From: JAOUEA01 sp963790335
Lineage (GTDB): Bacteria > Actinomycetota > UBA4738 > HRBIN12
Direction: 5' to 3'
DNA: 64,000 nt
NCBI GenBank assembly: GCA_963790335.1
Contig: CAWBOB010000006.1
Span: 124,001-188,000 of the forward strand
The notes beneath the pieces were generated by a model. It worked only from the letters and a program-made list of their open reading frames with translations, was not told the DNA's origin and did no database searches. The first letter of the stretch is position 1. Each line of letters opens with the position of its first letter. Both the position numbers and the translations under genes were made by a program. Of the stretch, positions 35,722-43,978 are shown one piece after another.

Positions 35722-37035
35722 TCGCGGCCTCGTTCTCGCCGTCCCCGGCCGTCGCGCCCGCGGTCATCGCCGCGTCGAGCAGCTCGATGGGATGCACGAC
35801 ATCGGCGGATGGACCCGGTTCCGCGAGACCGGCGCGAAGCTGCATCGTGCATCCCGGGTTCGCGCTCGCGACCACCGACGCTGCCGTATCACGCACGGCG
35901 TCGGCCTTCTCGCGCTGCAGGCGCTCGGCGAGCTCGGGCTCCGTCACGTTGTAGAGGCCGGCGGCGCCGCAGCACCGATCGCCGTTCGCGATCTCGACCA
36001 CCTGCACACCGGGGATCGCTGCGAGCAGCGCGCGCGGCTGCGCGTGGATGCCCTGTACGCGCAAGGCGTGGCAGGCGTCGTGGTAGGCGACGCGGGCGAT
36101 GCCGATCGCGCCGAGCGGCACGTCGCCGAGCCCCTCGTCGAACAGGAACGCCATCACGTCACGCACCGGCAGCGGTGCGCCGTCGACGAGCTCGGGGTAG
36201 GAGCGCATGTGGGCGCCGCAGCCTGCTGCGTTCGCGACCACGTCGCCGGCGCCGGCGAAGACGCGTGCGTTCAACCGGGCCAGCCTCCGGGCGACCTCGA
36301 GCCGTCCGTTGTGGGCCTGCAGCGCACCGCAGCACCGCTGGGCGCGAGGCACCGTGACGCGCCAGCCGCATCGAGCGAGCACGCGGATCGTCGCCAGGTT
36401 CACCAGGTGGAACCAGCGGTCCTGCACGCATCCGGAGAGCAGCGCCACCGTTCCGCGGAGCGTCAACGCCGTCGGCCGGCTCCGTGACGCGAGGCAGCCG
36501 CGCGAACGGCGCAGCGCGTCTCGGCACGATCGCGCGGATCCGTCGCGGCAAGAACGGTCTCGCGAGGGGCTGCAGCAGCGCGACGAGCCTTATCAACGCC
36601 GGCCGAGGGAGCACGACGTCGAGACCGATCCATCGCAGCACGCGCGTGCCCACGCTGCGCGTCGGTTCGATCTCGGTGCGTGCGCGTTCCATCATGCGGC
36701 CGAACGGCACGTGCGACGGGCAGACGTCCTCGCACGCACGGCAGACGAGGCAGCAGGTCCATGAACGTCGCGAACGTCTCGTCGACCTCGGCGATGCCGT
36801 CGGCGACGGCGCGCATGGCCGTGATGCGCCCCCGGGGTGAGGCCGACTCCTCGCCGGTCAGCCGGTACGTCGGACAGTGCGGCAGACACAGGCCGCACGC
36901 CACGCAAGCGTCGAGGTCACCGTCGGCGGGGTGGTCGTCGCCGCGCCAGTTCGCACTGACGGCGCCCTCGCGCCCCACGAAACGAGCGCCCTCGGGAAGG
37001 TCGGTTCCCAGCGGGGCCGTGGCGTCGTCGTGCAT
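35705..37035 (-). CDS. glcF: Glycolate oxidase iron-sulfur subunit (GlcF), two frame breaks
   Basis: The electron-transfer subunit with two [4Fe-4S] clusters and a C-terminal pair of CCG domains. Cluster one is CVACGLCLPHCP near residue 43; cluster two is CLVCRACEDVCP, visible only after one extra base near 36752-36757 is removed. A second break near 36470 separates the middle from the CCG part (LSGCVQ, RCCGALQAH, HDACHALR, DRCCGAAGLY). ATG at 37035. It is encoded alone here, about 7 kb from glcD and glcE, on the same strand. It carries electrons from GlcDE to a quinone. Confidence 0.85.
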
Positions 37036-37064
37036 CGCTTCATCCTCACACGGCTGCCGGTGGT

Positions 37065-37093
37065 TTGACCGAGGTGCACGGTCTGCCTACCGT
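37065..37093 (+). promoter_or_regulatory. Promoter of the tryptophan dioxygenase gene
   Basis: TTGACC (37065-37070), 17-base spacer, TACCGT (37088-37093), then 6 bases to the ATG at 37100; a near-consensus leaderless promoter. Confidence 0.65.
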
Positions 37094-37099
37094 GCCGCC

Positions 37100-37909
37100 A
37101 TGACCGAGGGCGAGCGGCGGGAACGACGGTTCGGACGTCTCACCGACCAGGCCGAGGATGGCCTGCTCACGTACGGCTCGTACCTCAAGATCCCAGAGCT
37201 GCTGTCACTGCAGGAGCTGCGTTCTGACCCGCCCGTCCACGACGAGTTGCTCTTCATCGTGGTGCACCAGGCCTACGAGCTCTGGTTCAAGCAGCTCCTC
37301 TTCGAGTTGGAAGCCGCGCGCGACGCGATGGCCGCCGATCGCACCGCCCGCGCCCGGCACCTGCTCGCTCGGGTGCGCTCGATCGAACGCGTGCTGATCG
37401 AGCACATCCAGGTGCTGCAGACGATGACGCCCCAGGACTTCCTCGAGTTCCGGGCCGTGCTCACGCCTGCGAGCGGCTTCCAGTCGGCGCAGTTCCGTGA
37501 GCTCGAGTTCATCAGTGGTCTCAAGGACGAGCGGTTCCTCGACGACCTCGCCGCCGAGTCCGAGGAACGTGCGCGGCTCGAACGGCGGCTGCGGGAGCCG
37601 ACCCTGTGGGAAGGGTTCGTCACGCTGATGCGGACGCACGGCTTCCCGATGCCCGACGACGATGCCGAGGCGCGAGCCGCATCGCTCGTCGCGATGGCCC
37701 GGGAACACGGTGAGGTGTTCGCGGTGAGCGAGGGCCTGATGGACCACGACGAGACCCTCGCGCAGTGGCGCTTCCTGCACGTGCTGATGGTGGAACGCGA
37801 GATCGGTGCGAGGCGCGGCACCGGTGGCTCGAGCGGCGTCGGCTACCTGCGCTCGACCCTCGACAAGCGCTGCTTCCCGGAGCTCTGGGGCCTGCGGAGC
37901 CACTTGTGA
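37100..37909 (+). CDS. kynA: Tryptophan 2,3-dioxygenase
   Basis: A 269-residue heme enzyme that opens the indole ring of L-tryptophan to give N-formylkynurenine. Family segments are LTYGSYLKIPELLSLQ, ELLFIVVHQAYELWFKQLLFE (substrate pocket), the RSxExI-type region RSIERVLIEHIQVLQTM, and the heme-ligand His in QWRFLHVLMVEREIG; GTGGSSGVGYL completes the site. The length is normal for the bacterial form. Arylformamidase and kynureninase genes are not in the window, but an aminotransferase of the kynurenine type lies two genes on. Confidence 0.9.
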   Translation: MTEGERRERRFGRLTDQAEDGLLTYGSYLKIPELLSLQELRSDPPVHDELLFIVVHQAYELWFKQLLFELEAARDAMAADRTARARHLLARVRSIERVLIEHIQVLQTMTPQDFLEFRAVLTPASGFQSAQFRELEFISGLKDERFLDDLAAESEERARLERRLREPTLWEGFVTLMRTHGFPMPDDDAEARAASLVAMAREHGEVFAVSEGLMDHDETLAQWRFLHVLMVEREIGARRGTGGSSGVGYLRSTLDKRCFPELWGLRSHL

Positions 37910-37977
37910 CGGCGCCCTGCACCTGTCGTCGCTCCCTGGGATAGCATCGAGCACCATCGACGAAGGAGGCGGCGTTC

Positions 37978-38304
37978 GTGCCCTTCTACCTCACGCGGTT
38001 CAGCTACACGCCCGAGACATGGGAACGGCTCATCGAGAACCCGGAAGACCGGCGAGCCGCCGCGCAGCAGTACATCGAGTCCGTCGGCGGCACCCTGCAC
38101 GGGTTCTGGTACGCGTTCGGAGATCACGACGCCTACAACCTGTGGGAGGCGCCCGACAACGTGTCGATGGCAGCCGTTGCGGTAGCGATCAGCGCGGGTG
38201 GGGCACTCAGCTCGCTCCAGACGACGGCGCTGCTGACGGTGGAGGAGACGCTGGACGCGCTCGGGAAGGCGCGTTCGGTGAAGTACAAGCCCCCTGGCAG
38301 CTAG
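37978..38304 (+). CDS. GYD domain protein
   Basis: A 108-residue protein of the GYD family (small alpha/beta ferredoxin-like fold, often in dimers). The pattern is seen as YIESVGGTLHGFWYAFGDHDAYNLWEAPDN. The function of the family is unknown. GTG start with AAGGAGG upstream; it ends 8 bases before the aminotransferase gene, so the two are probably co-expressed with kynA upstream. Confidence 0.8.
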   Translation: MPFYLTRFSYTPETWERLIENPEDRRAAAQQYIESVGGTLHGFWYAFGDHDAYNLWEAPDNVSMAAVAVAISAGGALSSLQTTALLTVEETLDALGKARSVKYKPPGS

Positions 38305-38311
38305 GGCGCAA

Positions 38312-39596
38312 GTGACCCAAGGCGCGATCGTGAACTCGAAGGTGCGCGCCTCGGTCAAGGCATCGTCGTTCACCGAGTCGGTGATCCGCGACATGACGCG
38401 CCTCGCCAACCAGCACGGTGCGATCAACCTGGGCCAAGGCTTCCCGGACTTCCCTGCGCCCGAGGAGCTGAAGGAAGCGGCGGCGCGAGCGATCGTCGAC
38501 GACCACAACCAGTACCCGATCACATGGGGGGTGCCGGCGTTCCGCGAAGCGATCGCGGCTGCGTACGCGCGCGACTACGACATGACGGTCGACCCGGAGA
38601 CGGAGATCTGCGTCACGTGCGGGTCGACCGAGGCCATGATCGCGTCGATGCTCGGCGTGCTCGACCCCGGCGACGAGGTCGTGGTCTTCGAGCCCTTCTA
38701 CGAGAACTACGGGCCGGACACGATCATCACCGGAGCGGTGCCGAAGCTCGTTCGGCTGACACCACCCGACTGGACGTTCGACCCCGACGAGCTGCGCGCG
38801 GCGTTCGGGTCCCGCACCCGGGCGATCGTGATCAACTCGCCGAACAACCCCACGGGCAAGGTCTTCTCGCGGGCCGAGCTCACCGTGATCGCCGATCTCT
38901 GCATCGAGCACGACGCGATCGCGATCACCGACGAGATCTACGAGCACATCACCTACGACGGTGCGGCGCACGTGCCGATCGCGACGCTTCCCGGCATGGC
39001 CGACCGCACGATCACGATCAGCGCGCTCTCGAAGACCTACTCGGTGACCGGCTGGCGCGTGGGATGGGCGATCGCGGCGCCGCCGTTGATGGCCGGCATC
39101 AGGCCGGTGCACGACTTCCTCACCGTGGCGGCTGCGGCGCCGCTGCAGGTCGCGGGTATCACCGCGCTCGGCTTGCCGGCGAGCGTACCACGATGACATG
39201 CGCGCCGAGTACGCCGAGCGACGCGACGTGATGCTGCGGGTGCTCGCCGAGAGCGGGTTCGAGGTCGCGTCCCCGCCCGCCGGGGCCTACTACGTGATGG
39301 CCGACTGCTCGCACCTCGGACTCGGCGATGACGTCGCCACGGCGCGACACCTCGTCGAGCACGTCGGTGTGGCAGCCGTGCCGGGCTCGTCGTTCGTCGA
39401 GCATGCCGCCGACGGCGCGCACCTGCTGCGGTTCGCGTTCTGCAAGCGCGTCGAGACGCTCGAGGCCGCCGGCGAGCGGCTGGTTGCCGCCTTCGGGTCG
39501 GGAGAAGCTAGTCTGAACGAGACTAGCTGGGTCCCCGCTGCGTGCCGGGCGACAACGCGTCGCGCAGCAGTTCGAGTCCTCGCGGCTGCACCTTGA
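38312..39596 (+). CDS. Class I/II aminotransferase, kynurenine aminotransferase-like, frame break
   Basis: A PLP enzyme of about 400 residues. It shows NLGQGFPDFPAPEELK, the PLP-binding Asn region INSPNNPTGK, ITDEIYEHITYDG and the PLP Lys in ISALSKTYSVTGWRVGW; the final Arg is in HLLRFAFCK. The pattern is that of the kynurenine/methionine aminotransferase branch. The frame breaks at about 39185, where deleting one G restores LPASYHDDMRAEYAERRDVM. The 3' end is uncertain: the frame reads 73 bases into the convergent arsR gene, which suggests another missed stop near the palindrome at 39507-39527. Linked to kynA, it may make kynurenic acid. Confidence 0.75.
39507..39527. repeat. 21-bp palindrome, copy 1 (CTAGTCT-N5-AGACTAG)
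   Basis: GCTAGTCT, 5-base loop, AGACTAGC: a perfect 8-bp inverted repeat at the convergent ends of the aminotransferase and arsR genes. A second copy with the same core and same loop length lies at 63043-63063. It holds CTAG twice, a tetramer that is generally scarce in bacterial DNA. Confidence 0.65.
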
Positions 39597-39879
39597 AGAA
39601 GGCCCACCGGCCACGCTGCTCGCGGGTCAGCAGCCCGGCCTCCGTGAGCACCTTCAGGTGGTGACTGACCGTCGGCTGGGAGAGTCCGAGCGGTTCGGTG
39701 AGATCGCAGACGCAGCGCTCGCCGGCCGCCGAGATCAGGCTCAGCAGGCGCAGGCGAGCGGGGTCGGCGACGACGCGGAGGCCCGACGCGAGCCGCTCGG
39801 CGTCGGCTTCCGAGAGCGGAGCGGAAGCGAGCGGTACACAGCAGCGTTCGTCGATCACCGCGATCTCTCGGATGGCCAT
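39523..39879 (-). CDS. ArsR/SmtB family transcriptional regulator
   Basis: A 118-residue winged-helix repressor with recognition region LGLSQPTVSHHLKVLTEAGLL and Cys in the usual alpha3 metal position (ERCVCDL), plus an N-terminal Cys pair (DERCCVPL). Together they could form an As(III) or heavy-metal site. The ATG at 39879 is 7 bases behind a -10-like box. Upstream longer starts would extend through the promoter. The divergent short peptide with four Cys suggests a metal-related unit. Confidence 0.85.
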   Translation of the reverse strand: MAIREIAVIDERCCVPLASAPLSEADAERLASGLRVVADPARLRLLSLISAAGERCVCDLTEPLGLSQPTVSHHLKVLTEAGLLTREQRGRWAFFKVQPRGLELLRDALSPGTQRGPS

Positions 39880-39886
39880 ACACCAC

Positions 39887-39915
39887 ATATTGACACCGGT
39901 CGATGCATCTGGCAA
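39887..39915 (-). promoter_or_regulatory. Promoter of the arsR gene
   Basis: On the minus strand: TTGCCA, 17-base spacer, CAATAT, then 7 bases to the ATG at 39879. The spacer holds one copy of the GATGCATCGACC motif. Confidence 0.5.
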
Positions 39916-39939
39916 CGTATCGAGCGTGGTCGATACATC
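39898..39939. promoter_or_regulatory. Pair of near-identical sites, likely ArsR operator
   Basis: GGTCGATGCATC (39898-39909) and GGTCGATACATC (39928-39939) agree at 11 of 12 positions, 30 bases apart (about three helical turns), each with an internal partial palindrome around GATRCATC. They lie between the arsR start and the short Cys-rich reading frame. Confidence 0.5.
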
Positions 39940-39989
39940 GCGAACGTCGGGCCGGCGACGGCGGAACTGCATGAGAGGAGGTGCTGTCG

Positions 39990-40031
39990 ATGGTGTTCGA
40001 TGATCCGTGTTGCCCGGAAGGCTGCTGCTGA
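39990..40031 (+). CDS. Thirteen-residue Cys-rich peptide
   Basis: A tiny reading frame encoding MVFDDPCCPEGCC, with AGGAGGT at 39976-39982 and a 7-base spacer, the best Shine-Dalgarno match in the neighbourhood. Four of the last seven residues are Cys in a CC-x3-CC pattern, well suited to bind a soft metal or to act as a Cys-sensing leader peptide. It is divergent from an ArsR gene with doubled operator-like sites between, and is followed by a hairpin. It has no large coding partner downstream on the same strand, which argues against simple attenuation. Real translation is not proven. Confidence 0.55.
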   Translation: MVFDDPCCPEGCC

Positions 40032-40042
40032 TCGCAGGTTGA

Positions 40043-40085
40043 GACCGAGTCAGGCCGTCGCGGACGCGCGCGGCCGGGCTCGGTC
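40043..40085 (+). terminator. Hairpin after the Cys-rich peptide
   Basis: Outer stem GACCGAG / CTCGGTC (40043-40049, 40079-40085) and inner stem GGCCG / CGGCC (40053-40057, 40071-40075). Placed 11 bases after the peptide stop, before the convergent PPOX gene. Confidence 0.5.
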
Positions 40086-40090
40086 GCCCC

Positions 40091-40483
40091 TCATTCCCCC
40101 ATGCGTGCGACGCCGTCGACCGCGATGCGTACGATCACCCGTTGCTGATCGGGGCGATGGTCGCCGTACACGTCGGCGCCGGTGTACTTCTTCGCGAGGA
40201 AGTCGATGTGCGCGTCCGCTCCCTCGTGCACGAAGTCGGTGACGTGCCCGCGCAGCATCAATTGGTGGTACGGATCGCCTTCGTCGAACAGGCAGACGGC
40301 GACCCGCGGATCACGCCGCATGTTCTCGGTCTTGGTGCGGCCTTCGGCGGTGTTCACGAGCACGGTGTCGCCGTCGACGTCGATCCACACGATCGACACC
40401 TGCGGTGCGCCGTCTGCCATCGTGGTGGCGAGGCTCGCGAAGTTCTTGCCCTGCAGCAAGGCTCGGTCGTCATCGGTCAGCAT
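40091..40483 (-). CDS. PPOX-class F420-dependent oxidoreductase
   Basis: A 130-residue split-barrel protein of the pyridoxamine-phosphate-oxidase-like class. It shows NFASLATTMADGAPQVSIVWID and NTAEGRTKTENMRRDPRVAV, the pattern of actinobacterial F420H2-dependent members. Dimers bind F420 or flavin and reduce diverse substrates. The ATG at 40483 was chosen over an in-frame start 12 codons upstream because most relatives begin close to LTDDDRALL. Confidence 0.8.
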   Translation of the reverse strand: MLTDDDRALLQGKNFASLATTMADGAPQVSIVWIDVDGDTVLVNTAEGRTKTENMRRDPRVAVCLFDEGDPYHQLMLRGHVTDFVHEGADAHIDFLAKKYTGADVYGDHRPDQQRVIVRIAVDGVARMGE

Positions 40484-40558
40484 CGAGATCCTCTCTCCAG
40501 TGATCGGCGACGACAGCATGCACCATCGCCCGACGTCGCGACGGGAGCCGGAGAACCC

Positions 40559-40837
40559 TCAGTCTTGATCCACGATCTCGGTGTCGGAGCCCTCGTCGAT
40601 CGCATCGGCGTCGATCGGAACGGCGGTGCCGGCCCCTGCACCATCTCGTACCGACTCGACGAGCCTGCGAACCCCGTACAGCGTGAGCATCAGGCCGAGC
40701 GCGAACACCGGCAGCGGCCACACCCGGGAGGGGCGCAGGTCGGGCACGTCGAGGTCGCCCCACAAGAGCGTCGCCGCGAGGACAGCTGTCGCGAGGCCGA
40801 CGACGAACGAGAACGGATCGAACCGGTGGGGCCTCAT
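40559..40837 (-). CDS. Small membrane protein linked to the PspC gene
   Basis: A 92-residue protein with two hydrophobic segments (about 10-28 and 38-56) and an acidic C-terminal tail. Starts with MRPHRFDPFSF; ATGA overlap with the PspC gene stop shows coupled translation. The function is not known; it probably assists the PspC-domain protein. Confidence 0.6.
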   Translation of the reverse strand: MRPHRFDPFSFVVGLATAVLAATLLWGDLDVPDLRPSRVWPLPVFALGLMLTLYGVRRLVESVRDGAGAGTAVPIDADAIDEGSDTEIVDQD

Positions 40838-42078
40838 CGCGCCGAGCTCCTGTCGACGTGGTTGATGCGCACCGCGCCGATCGACACGGTGGCGTGGATA
40901 CTCACCACGCCAGGCGTCGATCCTTCCCGCGATCCCGACATCCACCAGATCGGTTGCGCGAACCCGCCGCGTGCCCGCGCCTCCCGGCAGCATCGGTGCA
41001 CGTTGGATCGCGAGATCCGGGAATGCAGGATCTGCGTCGTGCCAAGTCCGACGCTGCCAGTGAGCTCCACCGTGATGTCATCGGGGATGTTGAGCGTCAG
41101 CATGCCGGCACCGACGTGCACCCGTAGGGTGCCCGATTCGCCCTCGCGAAGACCCATCAGATCGACGGTCATCTCCCCGCCCGCGAGACGACGCTCCACC
41201 GATCCGTCGAACGAGCGGATCGCCACCGTGCGGTCACCGATACCGTCGTCGAGGTCGATGTGGAGCACGGTGAGCACCAAGGCGAATGGCGCGACGAGCA
41301 TCACGGGGAGCACGAGCCAGCGAGCCCGGCCCACGAACCCACCGACGGCGAGCCCGGCGCCGAGGATGAGCAGCAGCAGCGCCGCGGCGTCGGCGACGGC
41401 GAAGGTGACCGCGCCCGCCAGATCGAGCAGGGTCGCGAGGGCGATAACCACGAGTCCCGCGCCGAGCGTGAGTGGCCCGAGGAAGGAGCGCTCGCGATGG
41501 CGACGTGTCCATCCTGTCGGGCGCGTCGATGCCGGCAGCGAGGCCGGAGGAAGGTCGGTCTCCTGGCCGGGCACCGGCGGGGTCGGCATCCCAGGAGGCG
41601 AGCCCGGGCCCAGGTTCGGTGCGCTCGTCCGCGACTCGGGGGCCGGTTCCCGTAGGAACAGCAGCGCACCCAGGGCGATCAACCCGAGCGCGACCACGAG
41701 TGAGCGGTTGAGCCAGCCGGCCTGACCGGCGAACAGCAGCGCCCCGAACGCGACCAGTCCGACGCCGAACCAGATCGGCGCCTGCGGGAAGCGGCGTGCC
41801 GTGCGCCGCGCCGCGCTCTCGGGCAGGTCGGCTCGCGGCAGGAGCCACCAGAGGAACGCGTACACGATCGCCCCGAGCCCAGCGAGGGGGGTCGTTGCCA
41901 CGAATGCGACGCGGACCACCCACACCGGCACGGCTGCGTGATCGGCGATGCCGCTCGCGACGCCGGCGACCCAACGATGATCGGGCCGGCGCGACCACCG
42001 CATGCGCTCGTCGCGGCCCGGCGTCGTCTGCATGGGGTGAGTCTGCCCACGCGCTCGAGCGTTCGGCATCGGGGTCAT
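40834..42078 (-). CDS. PspC domain membrane protein
   Basis: About 400-414 residues. The N-terminal PspC domain (WVAGVASGIADHAAVPVWVVRVAF, then AFLWWLLPRADL) is followed by several membrane helices (about 95-140 and 195-245) and a cytoplasmic or external beta-rich C-terminal domain (IRSFDGSVERRLAGGEMTVDL, with NVHRCC) similar to the LiaF/DUF2154-type sensors. In actinobacteria and bacilli such proteins report envelope stress to a neighbouring kinase. It is divergent from a PspC sensor kinase. ATG at 42078; an ATG at 42033 is an alternative. Confidence 0.8.
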   Translation of the reverse strand: MTPMPNARARGQTHPMQTTPGRDERMRWSRRPDHRWVAGVASGIADHAAVPVWVVRVAFVATTPLAGLGAIVYAFLWWLLPRADLPESAARRTARRFPQAPIWFGVGLVAFGALLFAGQAGWLNRSLVVALGLIALGALLFLREPAPESRTSAPNLGPGSPPGMPTPPVPGQETDLPPASLPASTRPTGWTRRHRERSFLGPLTLGAGLVVIALATLLDLAGAVTFAVADAAALLLLILGAGLAVGGFVGRARWLVLPVMLVAPFALVLTVLHIDLDDGIGDRTVAIRSFDGSVERRLAGGEMTVDLMGLREGESGTLRVHVGAGMLTLNIPDDITVELTGSVGLGTTQILHSRISRSNVHRCCREARARGGFAQPIWWMSGSREGSTPGVVSIHATVSIGAVRINHVDRSSAR

Positions 42079-42117
42079 CCCGGGAAGAACCCTGAGAACC
42101 CGGTCCCGTGCTCAGGC

Positions 42118-43344
42118 ATGTTCCCGATGGCGGGCTCCGTCGGTGGCGTGCGAACATCGGTCATGGCCGCGAGCGGTTCTGCATCGACCTGGCGTCTGCG
42201 TCGGAGCTCGGGCGACCGGGTCCTGCTCGGTGTCGCCGGAGGCATCGGGGAGCGGATCGGCGTCGACCCACTCGTCGTTCGGCTCGGGTTCGTGCTGCTG
42301 ACCCTCGCCGGTGGTGTCGGCGCCGTGGCGTACCTGGCGTGTGTGATGGCGTCGGTCGAACCCGCCGAGGACGAGACACGTGTCGTTCGCGCGGCCGGCG
42401 GACGACGCACCGTGGCGGTCGTGCTGCTGCTGTCGGGATCGCTGCTGCTGCTTCGTGAAGCCGGGCTCTGGCTGGGTGACGACGTCGTGGTCCCCGTCGC
42501 GCTGGCGGTCGTGGGCTCCATGGTGCTGTGGACGCGTGCCACGATCGGCCGCTCCCATCTGGCCCGGCTGCTCTCACGCAGCTCGACCGGGACCGTGCGG
42601 TTCGTGGCCGGCGGGGTGCTCATCGCGGTCGGCGTCGTCGTCTTCGTCATCGTGGGACGCCGGTCGGGGCTGTTGACGAACGCACCCGCTGCGGTCGCGG
42701 CCGCCCTCGTGGTGGTCGGGGTCGTGATCGGACCGTGGATGAGCCGCCTCGCCAGGGAGGTGAGGATCGAGCGGCGTGACCGCATCCGCTCGGAGGAACG
42801 CGCGACGCTCGCGGCGCATCTGCACGATTCGGTGTTGCAGACGCTGGCTCTGATCCAGCGAGCCGACGATCCGAGACGCATGGCGAGCCTGGCGCGGACG
42901 CAGGAGCGCGAACTCCGTGGGTGGCTCTACGGCCGCCCGCCCGCCACCGAACCCAGCACGCTGGCGTCCGCGATCGAGTCCGTCGTGGATCAGACCGAGC
43001 GTGAGTACGGCGTGCCGGTCGAATCGGTCGTCGTCGGCGACACGCGGATCGACGGGGCGGCCGGTGCCCTCGTCGCGGCGGCGCGCGAGGCGTTGGTCAA
43101 CGCCGCCCGCCACTCGGGCGCGCGGTCGGTCTCGCTGTTCGTCGAGGTCGAGCCAGGATCGATCACCGCGTTCATCCGAGATCAGGGTGTCGGTTTCCAG
43201 CGGGCCGAGATCGCGCTCGATCGCCGCGGCATCGCGGACTCGATCGAGGGAAGGATCGACCGCTCCGGCGGCGACGTGTCGATCACGTCTGCCGAAGGCC
43301 GCGGCACGGAGGTTCGGCTCGTCGTGCCGAGGGCGGCGACGTGA
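42118..43344 (+). CDS. PspC-domain sensor histidine kinase (LiaS/NarX-like)
   Basis: About 409 residues. An N-terminal PspC domain (VLLGVAGGIGERIGVDPLVVRL) and a string of membrane helices (to about residue 215) are followed by a HisKA_3 dimerisation domain with the phospho-acceptor His in LAAHLHDSVLQTLALIQR and an HATPase domain (EALVNAARHSGA, RDQGVGF, GTEVRLVVP). It probably senses cell-envelope stress together with the divergent PspC protein and phosphorylates the response regulator that starts inside its stop (ATGA-type overlap, 43341). Start may also be ATG 42127 or 42163. Confidence 0.85.
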   Translation: MFPMAGSVGGVRTSVMAASGSASTWRLRRSSGDRVLLGVAGGIGERIGVDPLVVRLGFVLLTLAGGVGAVAYLACVMASVEPAEDETRVVRAAGGRRTVAVVLLLSGSLLLLREAGLWLGDDVVVPVALAVVGSMVLWTRATIGRSHLARLLSRSSTGTVRFVAGGVLIAVGVVVFVIVGRRSGLLTNAPAAVAAALVVVGVVIGPWMSRLAREVRIERRDRIRSEERATLAAHLHDSVLQTLALIQRADDPRRMASLARTQERELRGWLYGRPPATEPSTLASAIESVVDQTEREYGVPVESVVVGDTRIDGAAGALVAAAREALVNAARHSGARSVSLFVEVEPGSITAFIRDQGVGFQRAEIALDRRGIADSIEGRIDRSGGDVSITSAEGRGTEVRLVVPRAAT

Positions 43345-43978
43345 CGATCAGGGTGTTCCTCGTCGACGACCACGGGCTGTTCCGCTCGGGCGTGCGTGCT
43401 GAGCTCGGTGAAGGGGTCGAGGTCGTGGGTGACGCGGGCACGGTCGCCGACGCGATCGGCGGGATCGTTCAGACGCGTCCCGACGTGGTCGTGCTCGACG
43501 TGCATCTGCCCGATGGAGGCGGCGCGGCCGTCATCGACGGCGTCGCCGGCGAGGGTGTACAGACGCGGTTCCTCGCGCTCTCGGTCTCGGATGCGGCCGA
43601 TGATGTCATCGCTGTGATCCGAGCGGGTGCTCGGGGCTACGTGACCAAGACGATCGCGCCGGTGGATCTGAGGGAAGCGATCGGGCGGGTGCACGGGGGC
43701 GACGCCGTGTTCTCTCCTCGGCTCGCCGGCTTCGTGCTGGATGCGTTCGCCGACGTGTTGCCTGCCGGCGCGCTCGATCCCGAGCTCGATCAGCTCACCC
43801 CGCGTGAGCGTGAGGTGCTGCGATTCATCGCGCGTGGCTACGCCTACAAGGAAGCCGCGCGGAGCTGCACATCTCGGCGCGGACGGTCGAGACCCACGTC
43901 TCGTCGGTGCTGCGCAAGCTGCAGCTCTCGAGTCGCTACGAGCTCACCCGGTGGGCGAGCGATCGCCGGCTGGTGTAG
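43341..43978 (+). CDS. NarL/FixJ-type response regulator, frame break
   Basis: About 212 residues: a receiver domain (VFLVDDHGLFRSG, phospho-Asp in VVVLDVHLPDG, conserved Lys in YVTKTIAP) and a LuxR-type HTH (LTPREREVLRFIARGYAYKEAA, then ISARTVETHVSSVLRKLQLSSR). The frame breaks near 43860-43862; one G appears to be missing (restored AARELHISARTVETH), the only clear deletion among the breaks in this window. The gene pairs with the PspC kinase and ends convergent with, and overlapping, the end of glcE. Confidence 0.85.
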
